Source: Ilyomonas sp965214235
Lineage (GTDB): Bacteria > Bacteroidota > Bacteroidia > Chitinophagales > Chitinophagaceae
Direction of reading: 5' to 3'
Assembly: GCA_965214235.1 (NCBI GenBank)
Contig: CBDCBH010000003.1
Coordinates: 744,001 to 808,000 of the forward strand
DNA: 64,000 nt
Shown: positions 9,371 through 17,840 of the stretch, one piece after another
Position numbering within the stretch: position 1 is the stretch's first letter
How the letters are laid out: every line of letters starts with the position of its first letter
Translations under genes and position numbers: made by a program
Notes under the pieces: model-generated
What the model saw: only the letters and a program-made list of their open reading frames with translations
What the model was told of the DNA's origin: nothing
Databases searched by the model: none

Positions 9371-10276
9371 GTGAGGAAGCGGAAAATCATGTACCTGGTA
9401 AATCCTTTATCGGGCACGATAAAAAAAGGACCTCTTTTGTTTTCTATACAATCGGTTACCGAAAGCAAAGGCGTTGAGTACGAAGTAGAAGAAACCAACG
9501 CAGAGGGCAACTACTTTTTGCTGAAAGAAAAAATAATTGAAGGCGGTTTTACCGATGTTGTAATTATTGGTGGCGATGGTACAATTAGCGGCGTAATTAA
9601 TAGGCTGCGGGATATTGAAGATTTGCGTTTTGGCATTATTCCATTGGGCAGCGGAAATGGCTTGGCGAGGGCAGCTAAAATTCCTTTAAAACCTTTGCAA
9701 GCATTGGCTTTGCTGTTTACAGGAACTGCAAAAAAGATAGATGCGTTTACTATTAACCGGCATTTTTCGTGTATGCTTAGCGGCATTGGCTTCGATGCAA
9801 AAGTGGCGCACGATTTTGCCGAAAAAGCCACACGCGGATTGTTTACTTATACACAGCAAAGCCTTATTAATTACTTCAAGGCGCATCCTTATCAATTTGA
9901 AGTAACCACCAGCGATTTTTCTTTTTTTACAGAAGCTTATTTTATTTCCATTGCCAACAGCAACCAGTTTGGAAACAATGTAACCATTGCACCGCAGGCA
10001 AGCCTTACCGATGGTTTGCTGGATATTGTAATTGTTCAAAAAATGAACAAAGCGCGTTTGCCTTTTGCGGTATTGAAACAAATACGCGGTAATAATAAAT
10101 TACAGCAAATGGTTGACGATCTATCAAAAAACAACGTGTTGTATTTTCAATCGCCTTCTTTAAAAATAAAAAATTTAAAACATGCCCCGTTTCATGTAGA
10201 TGGCGACCCTGCAGAAACCAGCGATTCGTTTGAAATCAACATCATTAAAGACTGTTTTCAATTAATTCAACCCTGA
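9371..10276 (+). CDS. diacylglycerol kinase-family lipid kinase
   Basis: A 301 aa lipid kinase of the DAGK/YegS/sphingosine-kinase family, phosphorylating a lipid hydroxyl with ATP at the inner membrane. Visible motifs are YLVNPLSGT (residues 8-16), the nucleotide-binding IIGGDGTISGVINRL (about 56-70) and PLGSGNGLARA (about 84-94). The C-terminal half is the beta-rich lipid-binding domain ending in HVDGDPAE. The GTG at 9371 keeps the Lys-rich residues before the first strand; ATG 9389 is an alternative start. The lipid substrate cannot be told; a role in membrane lipid recycling is plausible. Confidence 0.85.
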   Translation: MRKRKIMYLVNPLSGTIKKGPLLFSIQSVTESKGVEYEVEETNAEGNYFLLKEKIIEGGFTDVVIIGGDGTISGVINRLRDIEDLRFGIIPLGSGNGLARAAKIPLKPLQALALLFTGTAKKIDAFTINRHFSCMLSGIGFDAKVAHDFAEKATRGLFTYTQQSLINYFKAHPYQFEVTTSDFSFFTEAYFISIANSNQFGNNVTIAPQASLTDGLLDIVIVQKMNKARLPFAVLKQIRGNNKLQQMVDDLSKNNVLYFQSPSLKIKNLKHAPFHVDGDPAETSDSFEINIIKDCFQLIQP

Positions 10277-10343
10277 TTTGAAATCGATTCTTCCATTAAC
10301 AAAACGGATGGTTTGCCTATTCATTCTCTATTTCGCAAACCCT

Positions 10344-10351
10344 TACATTTG
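10344..10351 (+). promoter_or_regulatory. candidate -7 element for lpxC-fabZ
   Basis: TACATTTG fits TAnnTTTG and would start transcription about 65 bp before ATG 10423. The -33 region is a poor match, so the call rests on one element only. Confidence 0.3.
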
Positions 10352-10422
10352 CTTCCATTCATCAATTATTATAAGCCGCATATTGTAATAATGAGTGCGG
10401 TTTGCTTAAATGCGCTATTTAC

Positions 10423-11832
10423 ATGAACACAGGCTTCAATCCGGATAAACAGCACACGCTTCAAAATAACATCAGCATCAGTGGCAAAGGCTTGCACACA
10501 GGCATTTTGGTAGATATGATGTTATGCCCCGCCAGTGCGGGTTTCGGCATTCAATTTAAACGGATTGATCTGCCCAATCAACCCATTATAAAAGCCGATT
10601 GCGATTTAGTAACCGATACCAGCCGTGGCACTACTTTACAGGTTGATGATGCTAAAGTAAGCACCGTGGAACACCTGCTGGCATCGCTTGTAGGCATGGG
10701 AGTAGATAATGTTTTGATTGAACTGAATGCGCCCGAAATACCTATTATGGATGGCAGCAGCCAGCCGTTTGTTGAGCTGATAGAAGAAGCCGGTGTTGCT
10801 GAACAGGAAGCTACAAAAGTGTGGTATAGTATTGACGAAAACATTAACCATTATGATGAGCAAAAGCGCGTAGAAATGGTGCTGATGCCTGCCATGGAAT
10901 ACCAGATAACAACGCTGATAGATTTTAATAGCCCGGTGCTGGGAACGCAATATGCGCAGCTAAAAACCATGAGCGATTTTAAAACAGAAATTGCTCCCTG
11001 CCGCACCTTTAGTTTTTTGCACGAACTGGAAATGTTGCTGGCAAACGATTTAATAAAAGGCGGCGACATTAACAACGCGATTGTGATAGTTGACAAACCT
11101 GTTACGCCAGACGCCATGAGCCGGCTGGCAAAAGCTTTCGGGCGCGAAAAAATGGAAGTGAAAAGTGAAGGATATTTAAACAATTTAGAACTGCGTTTTC
11201 CTAACGAACCGGCACGGCATAAGCTGTTGGATGTAGTTGGCGATTTGGCTTTGATTGGCTATCCGATAAAAGGCCGCGTAATTGCTAACCGTCCGGGGCA
11301 TAGCACTAATGTTGCTTTTGCCAAAAAAATAAAACAGTACATCAAAAAGAACAAGCATGTAAAAGATGTTCCTGTTTATAACCCAATGCAGCCGCCGGTT
11401 TTCAACTACGAGCACATTGAAAAAACGCTGCCGCACCGCTATCCTTTTTTATTGGTTGATAAAGTAATTGAACTTACCGATACGCGCATTGTTGGTGTTA
11501 AGCACATCACCATCAACGAATGGTTTTTTCAGGGGCATTTTCCTTCAAACCCAATTGTACCTGGCGTACTTCAGTTAGAAGCGCTGGCACAAACGGGCGG
11601 CATCCTTGCTATCAACAACAGCCCTGAAGGAAAATATGATACTTATTTTGTAAAAATCGATAACTGCCGGTTTAAGCAAATGGTTCGCCCAGGCGATACG
11701 ATGCTTTTAAAGATGGAATTTAATGCGCCTGTGCGGCGTGGCTTGTGCGATATGCACGGCACCGTGTATGTAAATGGAAAAGTTGCCACCGAAGCTGATA
11801 TGGTGGCACAGATTGTTAAAAGACCTTCGTAA
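10423..11832 (+). CDS. lpxC/fabZ: bifunctional UDP-3-O-acyl-GlcNAc deacetylase / 3-hydroxyacyl-ACP dehydratase
   Basis: A 469 aa fusion typical of Bacteroidota. Residues 1-310 are LpxC, the zinc deacetylase that commits UDP-acyl-GlcNAc to lipid A: STVEHLLASLVGMGVDN holds the first zinc His, DGSSQPF the active-site loop, and RHKLLDVVGDLALIG the other zinc ligands. Residues 325-469 are FabZ, the hot-dog dehydratase of fatty acid synthesis: LPHRYPFLLVDKV with catalytic His and GHFPSNPIVPGVLQLEALAQ with catalytic Glu. ATG 10423 is chosen over an upstream TTG because the LpxC domain starts right after it. The fusion couples both branches that use 3-hydroxyacyl-ACP. lpxA follows after 61 bp. Confidence 0.96.
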   Translation: MNTGFNPDKQHTLQNNISISGKGLHTGILVDMMLCPASAGFGIQFKRIDLPNQPIIKADCDLVTDTSRGTTLQVDDAKVSTVEHLLASLVGMGVDNVLIELNAPEIPIMDGSSQPFVELIEEAGVAEQEATKVWYSIDENINHYDEQKRVEMVLMPAMEYQITTLIDFNSPVLGTQYAQLKTMSDFKTEIAPCRTFSFLHELEMLLANDLIKGGDINNAIVIVDKPVTPDAMSRLAKAFGREKMEVKSEGYLNNLELRFPNEPARHKLLDVVGDLALIGYPIKGRVIANRPGHSTNVAFAKKIKQYIKKNKHVKDVPVYNPMQPPVFNYEHIEKTLPHRYPFLLVDKVIELTDTRIVGVKHITINEWFFQGHFPSNPIVPGVLQLEALAQTGGILAINNSPEGKYDTYFVKIDNCRFKQMVRPGDTMLLKMEFNAPVRRGLCDMHGTVYVNGKVATEADMVAQIVKRPS

Positions 11833-11893
11833 GAAACTTATTCAACGTTTCAGTTTATTTTTGCGGGTTTACCAGCCGCTTTATTTTTTATCA

Positions 11894-12691
11894 ATGATTC
11901 ATCCGCACACGTATATCCATCCGAATGCAAAGCTTGCCCGCAACGTAAAAATAGATCCGTTTACCGTTATTCACGAAGATGTTGAAATAGGTGAAGGCAC
12001 CTGGATAGGCAGTAACGTTACCATAATGGAAGGTGCGCGCATTGGTAAAAACTGCCGCATTTTTCCAGGTGCGGTGCTGGCTGCCATTCCGCAGGATTTA
12101 AAATTTGCCGGTGAAAAAACCATTATTGAAATTGGCGATAACACTACCATTCGCGAGTTTGTAACCGTACACCGCGGTACCATTGACCGTGGCAAAACGA
12201 AAGTGGGCAAAAACTGTTTAATTATGGCGTATTGCCATATTGGCCACGATTGTATTATTGGCAACAACTGCATTATGAGCAATAATTCGCAAATGGCAGG
12301 GCATGTGGTAATGGATGATTGGGCAATATTAGCCGGCGTTTGCGCGGTACAGCAATTTACACGCATTGGTCAGCACTCTTTTATTGCCGGTGGCAGCCAT
12401 GTAACCAAAGACGTTCCGCCTTACATTAAAGCCGTTCGCACACCATTAAGTTACGGTGGCGTAAACAGTGTAGGCTTAAAAAGAAGAGGTTTTTCCATTG
12501 AGCAAATCAACCATATTCTCGATTTATATCGTATTATTTACAACAAAGGCATGAACATTACGCAGGCGCTTGAATACATTGAGGAAGAATTGCCTGCCAC
12601 CGATGAGCGCGATGAAATTGTAACCTTTATCCGCGAAAGCGGTCGTGGAATTATCAAGCGTTATACGAAGGGCGCTGAAGAAGAAGTATAG
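11894..12691 (+). CDS. lpxA: acyl-ACP--UDP-N-acetylglucosamine O-acyltransferase
   Basis: First step of lipid A synthesis, adding a 3-hydroxyacyl chain to UDP-GlcNAc in the cytoplasm. The 265 aa length is normal. The protein opens with IHPHTYIHPNAKLARN and runs through hexapeptide repeats to about residue 190; the catalytic His lies in YCHIGHDCIIG (about 113-123). The C-terminal helical part follows. The open frame continues upstream into fabZ, but the ATG at 11894 matches the family start exactly. It is cotranscribed with lpxC-fabZ. Confidence 0.95.
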   Translation: MIHPHTYIHPNAKLARNVKIDPFTVIHEDVEIGEGTWIGSNVTIMEGARIGKNCRIFPGAVLAAIPQDLKFAGEKTIIEIGDNTTIREFVTVHRGTIDRGKTKVGKNCLIMAYCHIGHDCIIGNNCIMSNNSQMAGHVVMDDWAILAGVCAVQQFTRIGQHSFIAGGSHVTKDVPPYIKAVRTPLSYGGVNSVGLKRRGFSIEQINHILDLYRIIYNKGMNITQALEYIEEELPATDERDEIVTFIRESGRGIIKRYTKGAEEEV

Positions 12692-12832
12692 CGGAAAGTT
12701 GTGAGAATCAAGATGCAAGAAACAAGAATACAAGGTTCAGGGCAGTAAGCCATAACTTATTAAAATAACAATAGTAATCCTTTTGTTTAGGTTCTTACGA
12801 CTCATAATAATATTGTCTGTTTTCTTGCTTAC

Positions 12833-12872
12833 TTGTATTCTTGAATCTTGTATTCTTGAATCTTGTATTCTT
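12833..12872. repeat. 15 bp tandem repeat, 2.7 copies
   Basis: The unit TTGTATTCTTGAATC occurs at 12833-12847 and 12848-12862, with a partial third copy to 12872. The complement of its core (AAGAATACAAG) is found at about 12723, just after lpxA, so the two can pair. The repeat ends 18 bp before the Uma2-type gene. Confidence 0.8.
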
Positions 12873-12890
12873 TTTCCTAATTTTATTGTT

Positions 12891-13493
12891 ATGGAAAAAG
12901 AAGTAAAAGAACCTGCAGTTTCTTATCAAAAGAAATACATCACCGAAGATGAATACTTAGCCATGGAAGAAAAATCTATGGAAAAGCATGAATATTACGA
13001 AGGCGAAATATTTGGCATGTCGGGTGCCAAAATACCGCATAACATTATTGCTGGAAATTTATTTAGAGATATTGCCACGCATCTCCGACGCAAGCCCTGC
13101 AAGCCTTTCAATAGCGACCAAAGATTATACATTGAGAAACGCGGCATGTTCACTTACCCTGATTTGTTTGTTGTTTGCGGAAAAATAGAAACCCGCAATG
13201 ATGATAATTACAATGTACTGAACCCTGCTGTGATTATTGAAATCTTATCTCCTTCTACCAAAAGTTATGACCGTGGCGACAAGTTTAAATTATATCGTGA
13301 TTTACCTTCTTTAAAAGAGTATATTTTGGTTGATTCGGAAGCCATTGAGATTGAAAACTTCTCTATTAACGAAGAAGGTTTTTGGGAGTTGAAAGAATAT
13401 ACTGATGTGAACCATTCATTGCTGATAAAAACAATAGAATTGCAAATTCCATTACAGGATATTTATGAAGATACACAACTGTTGCCCGAATAA
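12891..13493 (+). CDS. Uma2-family (PD-(D/E)XK fold) putative endonuclease
   Basis: A 200 aa protein of the Uma2 family (DUF820), with a restriction-endonuclease-like fold. The start YITEDEYLAMEEKSMEKHEYYEGEI, split by family convention into the DEYLAME and YEYYxGE blocks, is followed by PDLFVVCG (about 94), VIIEILSPSTKSYDRGDK (about 115-132) and EYILVDS (about 144), which hold the acidic and Lys residues of the putative active site. ATG 12891 is preferred over an upstream start that would add a hydrophobic leader made from the repeat. The biological role of these widespread proteins is unknown. Confidence 0.85.
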   Translation: MEKEVKEPAVSYQKKYITEDEYLAMEEKSMEKHEYYEGEIFGMSGAKIPHNIIAGNLFRDIATHLRRKPCKPFNSDQRLYIEKRGMFTYPDLFVVCGKIETRNDDNYNVLNPAVIIEILSPSTKSYDRGDKFKLYRDLPSLKEYILVDSEAIEIENFSINEEGFWELKEYTDVNHSLLIKTIELQIPLQDIYEDTQLLPE

Positions 13494-13495
13494 TG

Positions 13496-13731
13496 TTATG
13501 GCTTTTTTATTACTGGCGGCACGCTAAATTGCTTTCTTTCTATTGCATTCGGCATCATTTCGGTAATCTCATAACGCTTTAAACAAAGCATGTATCTATC
13601 TTTATTTTATAAATAACACCACTTTCATCAACACTTATTTTTTCACCTTCATTTTGCAACGGAAGTACCGGCATGTTGTAAGCCAGTATTGAATTGGAGT
13701 TGATAATAACTGTTGAAAGTTTACGATTGCT
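13496..13731 (-). pseudogene. decayed, frameshifted gene remnant
   Basis: On the minus strand the translation from 13731 reads like real protein (ILAYNMPVLPLQNEGEKISV, then DESGVIYKI). It breaks into a second frame that continues DRYMLCLKRYEITEMMPNAI and ends RKQFSVPPVIKKP at TAA 13496-13498. No start codon for a complete protein is visible. The two halves join with a single shift of frame near 13605. I read this as the C-terminal remnant of a lost gene; the family is not recognised. The rest of the 400 bp gap to 13896 shows nothing but AT-rich spacer. Confidence 0.5.
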
Positions 13732-13895
13732 TTACAAACTATCCAGCCATCTTTTTTGTTTTAATTGTTATTTGGCTGTAACCATTGCGCTTTTGCAGTA
13801 AAAACAAACCAAAGCAATACAATATACAAAATACAGTATTTGATAGCCTTTATATTTAATGATAAGTTAGCTTTATTTATAAAAATACATTGCTC

Positions 13896-14588
13896 ATGTT
13901 TGCCAACCGGATGAAAGATTTTAATCGCGCATTGCATTTGCAAACCTTGCTTCCGCCAGGCGTTGAAGTGCTTAACCCTTTTCGCGAAACCGCATCTGCA
14001 TTGGCTTTTAGCGATTCTTTCTACCATAAATATTATAACGATAAAAACAAACGATGGGCGATTTTCGGTATCAATCCCGGCAGGTTCGGCGGCGGCTTAA
14101 CCGGCATTCCCTTTACCGATTTTAAACGCCTGCAAACCGTTTGCAAAATTGATACAAAAGAAAACACTTCGCACGAGCCATCATCCGAATTCATTTATAA
14201 AATGATTGAGGCCATGGGCGGCGCTGATGCGTTTTACCAAGCGTTTTATATTAATTCGGTTTGTCCGTTAGGCTTTATTGTTCATAAAGGAAACAACAAA
14301 TGGATTAACTATAATTATTACGATGATAAGGCTTTGTTTGCCGCTGTAAAACCATTCATTATAAAAATGATGCAAAAACAAATCGCATTGGGTTTGCATA
14401 CGGAAGAATGTTTTTGTTTGGGTAAAAAAAATACTGAATATTTCAAAACTATCAATAACGAACATCAGTTTTTTAATGCCATAACCGAGCTGCCGCATCC
14501 ACGTTACATCATTCAATATAAAAGAAAGGAAATGGATACATTCATTAACGGGTATGTGCAAAAATTAAGCAAGAGGTATGAGTATTGA
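13896..14588 (+). CDS. SMUG2-like uracil-DNA glycosylase superfamily protein
   Basis: A 230 aa protein related to the bacterial SMUG2 branch (DUF4918) of the uracil-DNA glycosylases, which remove damaged bases such as uracil from DNA. The signature FGINPGRFGGGLTGIPFTDF (about 51-70) corresponds to the water-activating motif 1; YINSVCPLGFIV (about 116-127) and ELPHPRYIIQY (about 203-213) to the later substrate and His loops. ATG 13896 is chosen over a TTG two codons earlier. It stands 45 bp before asnS. Substrate range is inferred from the family. Confidence 0.75.
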   Translation: MFANRMKDFNRALHLQTLLPPGVEVLNPFRETASALAFSDSFYHKYYNDKNKRWAIFGINPGRFGGGLTGIPFTDFKRLQTVCKIDTKENTSHEPSSEFIYKMIEAMGGADAFYQAFYINSVCPLGFIVHKGNNKWINYNYYDDKALFAAVKPFIIKMMQKQIALGLHTEECFCLGKKNTEYFKTINNEHQFFNAITELPHPRYIIQYKRKEMDTFINGYVQKLSKRYEY

Positions 14589-14633
14589 ATATGTTAGATT
14601 TAATAATGAATATTTGCAAAAATTCAACAATAA

Positions 14634-16070
14634 ATGTTCAACAACCGAACAAAAATAAAAGAGCTTTTATCAACAAACGATATCGGTAAAGAAGTGATTG
14701 TAATGGGTTGGGTGCGCACGTTTAGAAACAACCAGTTTATTGCATTGAACGATGGCAGCACCAACCAAAATATGCAAGTGGTGGCTGCATTGGGAATGCT
14801 TGACGACGCAACGCTGAAACGCATTACCACAGGGGCTTCGCTGAAAGTAAAGGGCGAAGTGGTTGCCAGCATTGGCAAAGGGCAGGCTGTTGAAATTAAA
14901 GCTTCAGCAATAGAAATTTTAGGAGATTGTGATGCAGAACAATATCCGCTGCAACCAAAAAAACACAGTCTTGAATTTTTAAGAGAAATCGCGCATTTGC
15001 GCTTTCGCACCAACACGTTTGGTTCAGTGTTTCGGGTGCGGCATTCATTAGCGTTTGCGGTTCATCAGTTCTTTAATAACAAAGGGTTTTTTTATCTTCA
15101 TACACCCATCATCACGGCATCGGATGCCGAAGGCGCAGGCGAAACATTTCGGGTTACAACACTGCCTTTAAACAATGCTCCGGTGAACGAAAACGGCATC
15201 ATTAATTTTAGCGAAGACTTCTTTGGCAAAAGCACCAACCTAACGGTTAGCGGTCAGTTGGAAGGCGAGTTGGGCGCATTGGCTTTGAGCGATATTTATA
15301 CATTCGGACCAACATTTCGTGCGGAGAACAGCAACACCACAAGGCATCTTGCCGAGTTTTGGATGATAGAGCCGGAGATGGCGTTTTATGACCTGGAAGA
15401 CAATATGAACCTGGCGGAAGAATTCATTCAATACATCATCAATTATGCACTGGAAAATAATAGTGATGATTTGAATTTTCTTGATCAACGGTTAGCAGAA
15501 GAAGAAAAAACAAAACCTCAGGCAGAACGGGCTGAAATGGGTTTGACAGATAAACTTCGCTTTGTGGTTGATAACAAATTTGAGCGCATTACTTACACAG
15601 AAGCCATTGATATTTTATTGCAATCGTCGCATTATAAAAAGAAAAAGTTTAAGTACGATGTAAGCTGGGGTATTGATATGCAAAGCGAGCATGAACGTTA
15701 TCTGGTTGAAAAACATTTTAAAAAGCCGGTGATTGTTACGGCTTACCCGGAAGGTATTAAAGCGTTTTACATGCGCATGAATGAGGATGAAAAAACGGTA
15801 GCTGCAATGGATATTTTAGCACCGGGCATCGGCGAAATTGTTGGCGGCAGCCAGCGTGAGGAACGCCTTCACAAATTAGTAAGCCGCATGAAAAAAATGC
15901 AAGTTCCAACAGAAGAGCTGAATTGGTATTTAGATACGCGCCGCTTTGGCACCGCGCCACATGCAGGCTTTGGTTTGGGCTTTGAACGTATGGTGCAGTT
16001 TGTAACCGGCATGACGAACATACGCGATGTAATACCGTTTGCACGCACACCAAAAAACTGCGAGTTTTAA
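14634..16070 (+). CDS. asnS: asparagine--tRNA ligase
   Basis: Charges tRNA-Asn with asparagine. The 478 aa protein has the N-terminal OB-fold anticodon-binding domain (EVIVMGWVRTFRNNQFIALN, about 19-38) and a class II catalytic domain: FLREIAHLRFRT (about 113), motif 2 FGPTFRAENSNTTRHLAEFW (about 224-243), and motif 3 GFGLGFERMVQF (about 447-458). WMIEPEMAF and the Asn-type residues around ENSNTTRHL support AsnRS over AspRS. ATG 14634 gives the family start. The gene ends 61 bp before tRNA-Phe. Confidence 0.95.
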   Translation: MFNNRTKIKELLSTNDIGKEVIVMGWVRTFRNNQFIALNDGSTNQNMQVVAALGMLDDATLKRITTGASLKVKGEVVASIGKGQAVEIKASAIEILGDCDAEQYPLQPKKHSLEFLREIAHLRFRTNTFGSVFRVRHSLAFAVHQFFNNKGFFYLHTPIITASDAEGAGETFRVTTLPLNNAPVNENGIINFSEDFFGKSTNLTVSGQLEGELGALALSDIYTFGPTFRAENSNTTRHLAEFWMIEPEMAFYDLEDNMNLAEEFIQYIINYALENNSDDLNFLDQRLAEEEKTKPQAERAEMGLTDKLRFVVDNKFERITYTEAIDILLQSSHYKKKKFKYDVSWGIDMQSEHERYLVEKHFKKPVIVTAYPEGIKAFYMRMNEDEKTVAAMDILAPGIGEIVGGSQREERLHKLVSRMKKMQVPTEELNWYLDTRRFGTAPHAGFGLGFERMVQFVTGMTNIRDVIPFARTPKNCEF

Positions 16071-16087
16071 ATAACGTGCTTAATATT

Positions 16088-16116
16088 TTGAAATCCGCGA
16101 ATGGTTTTTATATTTG
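16088..16116 (+). promoter_or_regulatory. promoter of tRNA-Phe
   Basis: TTG (16088-16090) and TATATTTG (16109-16116) are 18 bp apart, close to the Bacteroidota consensus. Transcription would start near 16122, about 10 bases before the mature tRNA. Confidence 0.6.
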
Positions 16117-16131
16117 CAGCCCTTTACGGAT

Positions 16132-16204
16132 GGTGCGGTAGCTCAGTCGGTAGAGCAAAGGACTGAAAATCCTTGTGTCGCCGGTTCGATCCCGGCTCAC
16201 ACCA
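16132..16204 (+). tRNA. tRNA-Phe (anticodon GAA)
   Basis: A 73 nt cloverleaf. The anticodon stem AAGGA/TCCTT encloses CTGAAAA with anticodon GAA, and the T arm is GCCGG-TTCGATC-CCGGC. CCA is not encoded. The acceptor stem pairs GGTGCGG with TCACACC and so has a C.A mismatch at 5:68 and a G.U at 7:66. The 3' end is the integration target of the element that follows; its last 21 bases are part of a 22 bp direct repeat. Confidence 0.93.
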
Positions 16205-16205
16205 C
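16184..16205 (+). repeat. attL: 22 bp direct repeat within tRNA-Phe
   Basis: Begins GTTCGATCCC and ends TCACACCAC; covers the T-loop side and the 3' acceptor strand of tRNA-Phe. It is identical to 21108-21129, and the flanks differ at once on both sides. Confidence 0.9.
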
Positions 16206-16210
16206 AACAG

Positions 16211-16249
16211 AAAAGGCTAATCGTTTGATTTGTAACGTATTAGCCTTTT
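16211..16249 (+). terminator. terminator after tRNA-Phe, supplied by the element
   Basis: AAAAGGCTAAT (16211-16221) pairs with ATTAGCCTTTT (16239-16249), extended by CGTT/AACG, and a T-run follows. It lies inside the element, replacing the terminator that was pushed away by integration. Confidence 0.8.
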
Positions 16250-16261
16250 TTATTTTTGCTT

Positions 16262-16285
16262 GGTGTCCCAAATAGGTGTCCCAAA
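16262..16285 (+). repeat. left arm pair of GGTGTCCCAAA
   Basis: GGTGTCCCAAA at 16262-16272 and 16275-16285, a 13 bp period. The same pair, same orientation and spacing, lies before the integrase at the other end. Likely integrase arm-type binding sites (inference). Confidence 0.65.
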
Positions 16286-16372
16286 CTCACATAGTTTAAC
16301 ACTTGTTGAGTAACTGAAATTTTTGCATCTTCGCCCTCTTGTTCTATATTTATAATAAAACCAAAACAAACG

Positions 16373-16936
16373 ATGAAACAAATTTTCAGTATCGCAATTG
16401 TCTTTTTTTTAGTTTCCGTAAAATCATTTTCTCAAAGTTCATTGCCGCCTTCTGATTCTCTCAATTTAAAAGCAGATGACTTTCCGACTGATTGCTCTCT
16501 TTGTGTAGAAACTCATACTGATAAGTTTACGGATAAGGTAAGTGTTAGAGGCAAAGAAGTGGTTAAAGTAAAAGAAGGAGTTAATGAAATAGAGCTATTA
16601 GCTATGGTAACCAGTTCCGATGCTGTAGCTTTTGAAATAAATATAAACAAATACCTGTGCGTAAATGAGGGTAATCTGGTCTATTTTTTACTTGCTGATG
16701 GCTCTAAATTCTCAATACTGCAAAAAGGCACTTTTAATTGTAAAGGTGTTTTTTCTCTTTTTATGGGTGGTGGTCTTGGCTATGAGAAGGAATTAAAAAT
16801 TTTGGCAACTAAAAAAATCCAATCAATCCGGTGTTCCGGCGAAACCACAAACGAAGATTTTGATTTATCTAATGAAGAAGCTACTAAGGTTAGAAATCTA
16901 ATGTATTGCCTACTAAAATCAAAAAGCAAAATTTAA
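16373..16936 (+). CDS. secreted hypothetical protein, element cargo
   Basis: A 187 aa protein of no recognised family. Residues 1-20 form a signal peptide (KQIFSIAIVFFLVSVKSFSQ) cut after SFSQ. The mature part holds pairs of Cys (DCSLC near 41-45, later single Cys at about 101 and 123), a GKEVVKVKEGVNEIELLA strand-rich region and a Gly-rich FMGGGLGYEKE segment, which suggest a small periplasmic beta-sandwich. It is the first gene of the element and is followed after two bases by another secreted protein, so they form a cargo operon. Function unknown. Confidence 0.65.
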   Translation: MKQIFSIAIVFFLVSVKSFSQSSLPPSDSLNLKADDFPTDCSLCVETHTDKFTDKVSVRGKEVVKVKEGVNEIELLAMVTSSDAVAFEININKYLCVNEGNLVYFLLADGSKFSILQKGTFNCKGVFSLFMGGGLGYEKELKILATKKIQSIRCSGETTNEDFDLSNEEATKVRNLMYCLLKSKSKI

Positions 16937-16938
16937 AT

Positions 16939-17472
16939 ATGAACTTTACAGTTGTTTACACAGTTTTTTGTGTGTTTACTATTGCCGCTATTTCTTGCAA
17001 TAAAGGTTCAACCAATGCGCCAACTATTACCAGTGGTACATTTCAGTACAAGGTAAATGGCAACCTTGTAAGTATAAATAATGTAAGCATAGATGCCGGT
17101 GAATATGTCGCATTTGCAAAGCAGCTTCAGGGAACCGTACTTGCCCACACACGCTATCTTTTCAACGGTCAAAAGGGAGTGAATAACATTTGGATATTTG
17201 CCATTCAAACAGACAGCTTAACCACAACATCTTACTCCCTCGATTCTACAAATGCCGGTATTATTACTACAATGACATTTAATGCTCAACAGTCGGCTTT
17301 ATTTTATAGTTCTGATTACATGAACATCAACATTACATCTTACACAAACGGACTGATAAGCGGCAATTTCAGCGCAAAGTTTACTCCTTTGACGGGTGGT
17401 TTAAAATATGAAAATCGTGGAACTACAATTATAACAGATGGAGTTTTTAAAAACATTAAGTGCATTTATTAA
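16939..17472 (+). CDS. lipoprotein of unknown function, element cargo
   Basis: A 177 aa protein. ATG 16939 gives a lipoprotein signal, FTIAAISCNKGS, with the Cys at residue 20; the open frame extends 11 codons further upstream but that start would bury the signal. The mature part reads TSGTFQYKVNGNLVSINN and later NINITSYTNGLISGNFSAKF, a pattern seen in small Bacteroidota lipoproteins with a beta-sandwich fold. It starts two bases after the previous stop and is surely cotranscribed. It converges on the minus-strand genes of the element. Confidence 0.65.
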   Translation: MNFTVVYTVFCVFTIAAISCNKGSTNAPTITSGTFQYKVNGNLVSINNVSIDAGEYVAFAKQLQGTVLAHTRYLFNGQKGVNNIWIFAIQTDSLTTTSYSLDSTNAGIITTMTFNAQQSALFYSSDYMNINITSYTNGLISGNFSAKFTPLTGGLKYENRGTTIITDGVFKNIKCIY

Positions 17473-17475
17473 ATC

Positions 17476-17721
17476 TTATTCTCTTTTGACAATAATTTTT
17501 GTTGTGCCTATACTCTTACTGCTAACATTTTGCAGTTGTGGAAGTGTATATTTCAACAGTTTTTCAAACATTACTATTCGTTCCTTTGGGTCAAGCTGTT
17601 GCCAGTCCGCTTCTATTTGCTCTGTATTGCATTCAATGAAAGCGGTTATCCATTGCCGCAAATCTTTTGTGGCTTTGTTGGGTGTGCCTTGTTGCCTACC
17701 TCCGGTTTTTTCGCCTTTCAT
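17476..17721 (-). CDS. small basic protein with GGRQQGTPNK start
   Basis: An 81 aa protein. The N-terminal GGRQQGTPNKATKDLR resembles the GGRxKGTxNK start common to small DNA-binding proteins of phages and integrative elements (DUF5681-like). The rest is helical (ITAFIECNTEQIEADWQQL, then FEKLLKYTLPQLQ) and ends with basic residues. It is the last gene of the element's minus-strand set, 119 bp after the Rep-like gene. A role in element DNA handling is inferred only from context. Confidence 0.55.
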   Translation of the reverse strand: MKGEKTGGRQQGTPNKATKDLRQWITAFIECNTEQIEADWQQLDPKERIVMFEKLLKYTLPQLQNVSSKSIGTTKIIVKRE

Positions 17722-17840
17722 GCACTCTACTTTTTTCTAATTTAGATTTATATTTTTCATTCGGCATGAAGCCGGTTAAGTTTTTCTCACGTCCTATTTT
17801 TTGCTTTTTTCCACCCTTTACTCCCTATTTCTTAACACTA

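Noticed and set aside
12833..12872. CRISPR-like tandem repeat
   Set aside because: Units are directly adjacent without spacers and there are no cas genes, so it is a simple tandem repeat.
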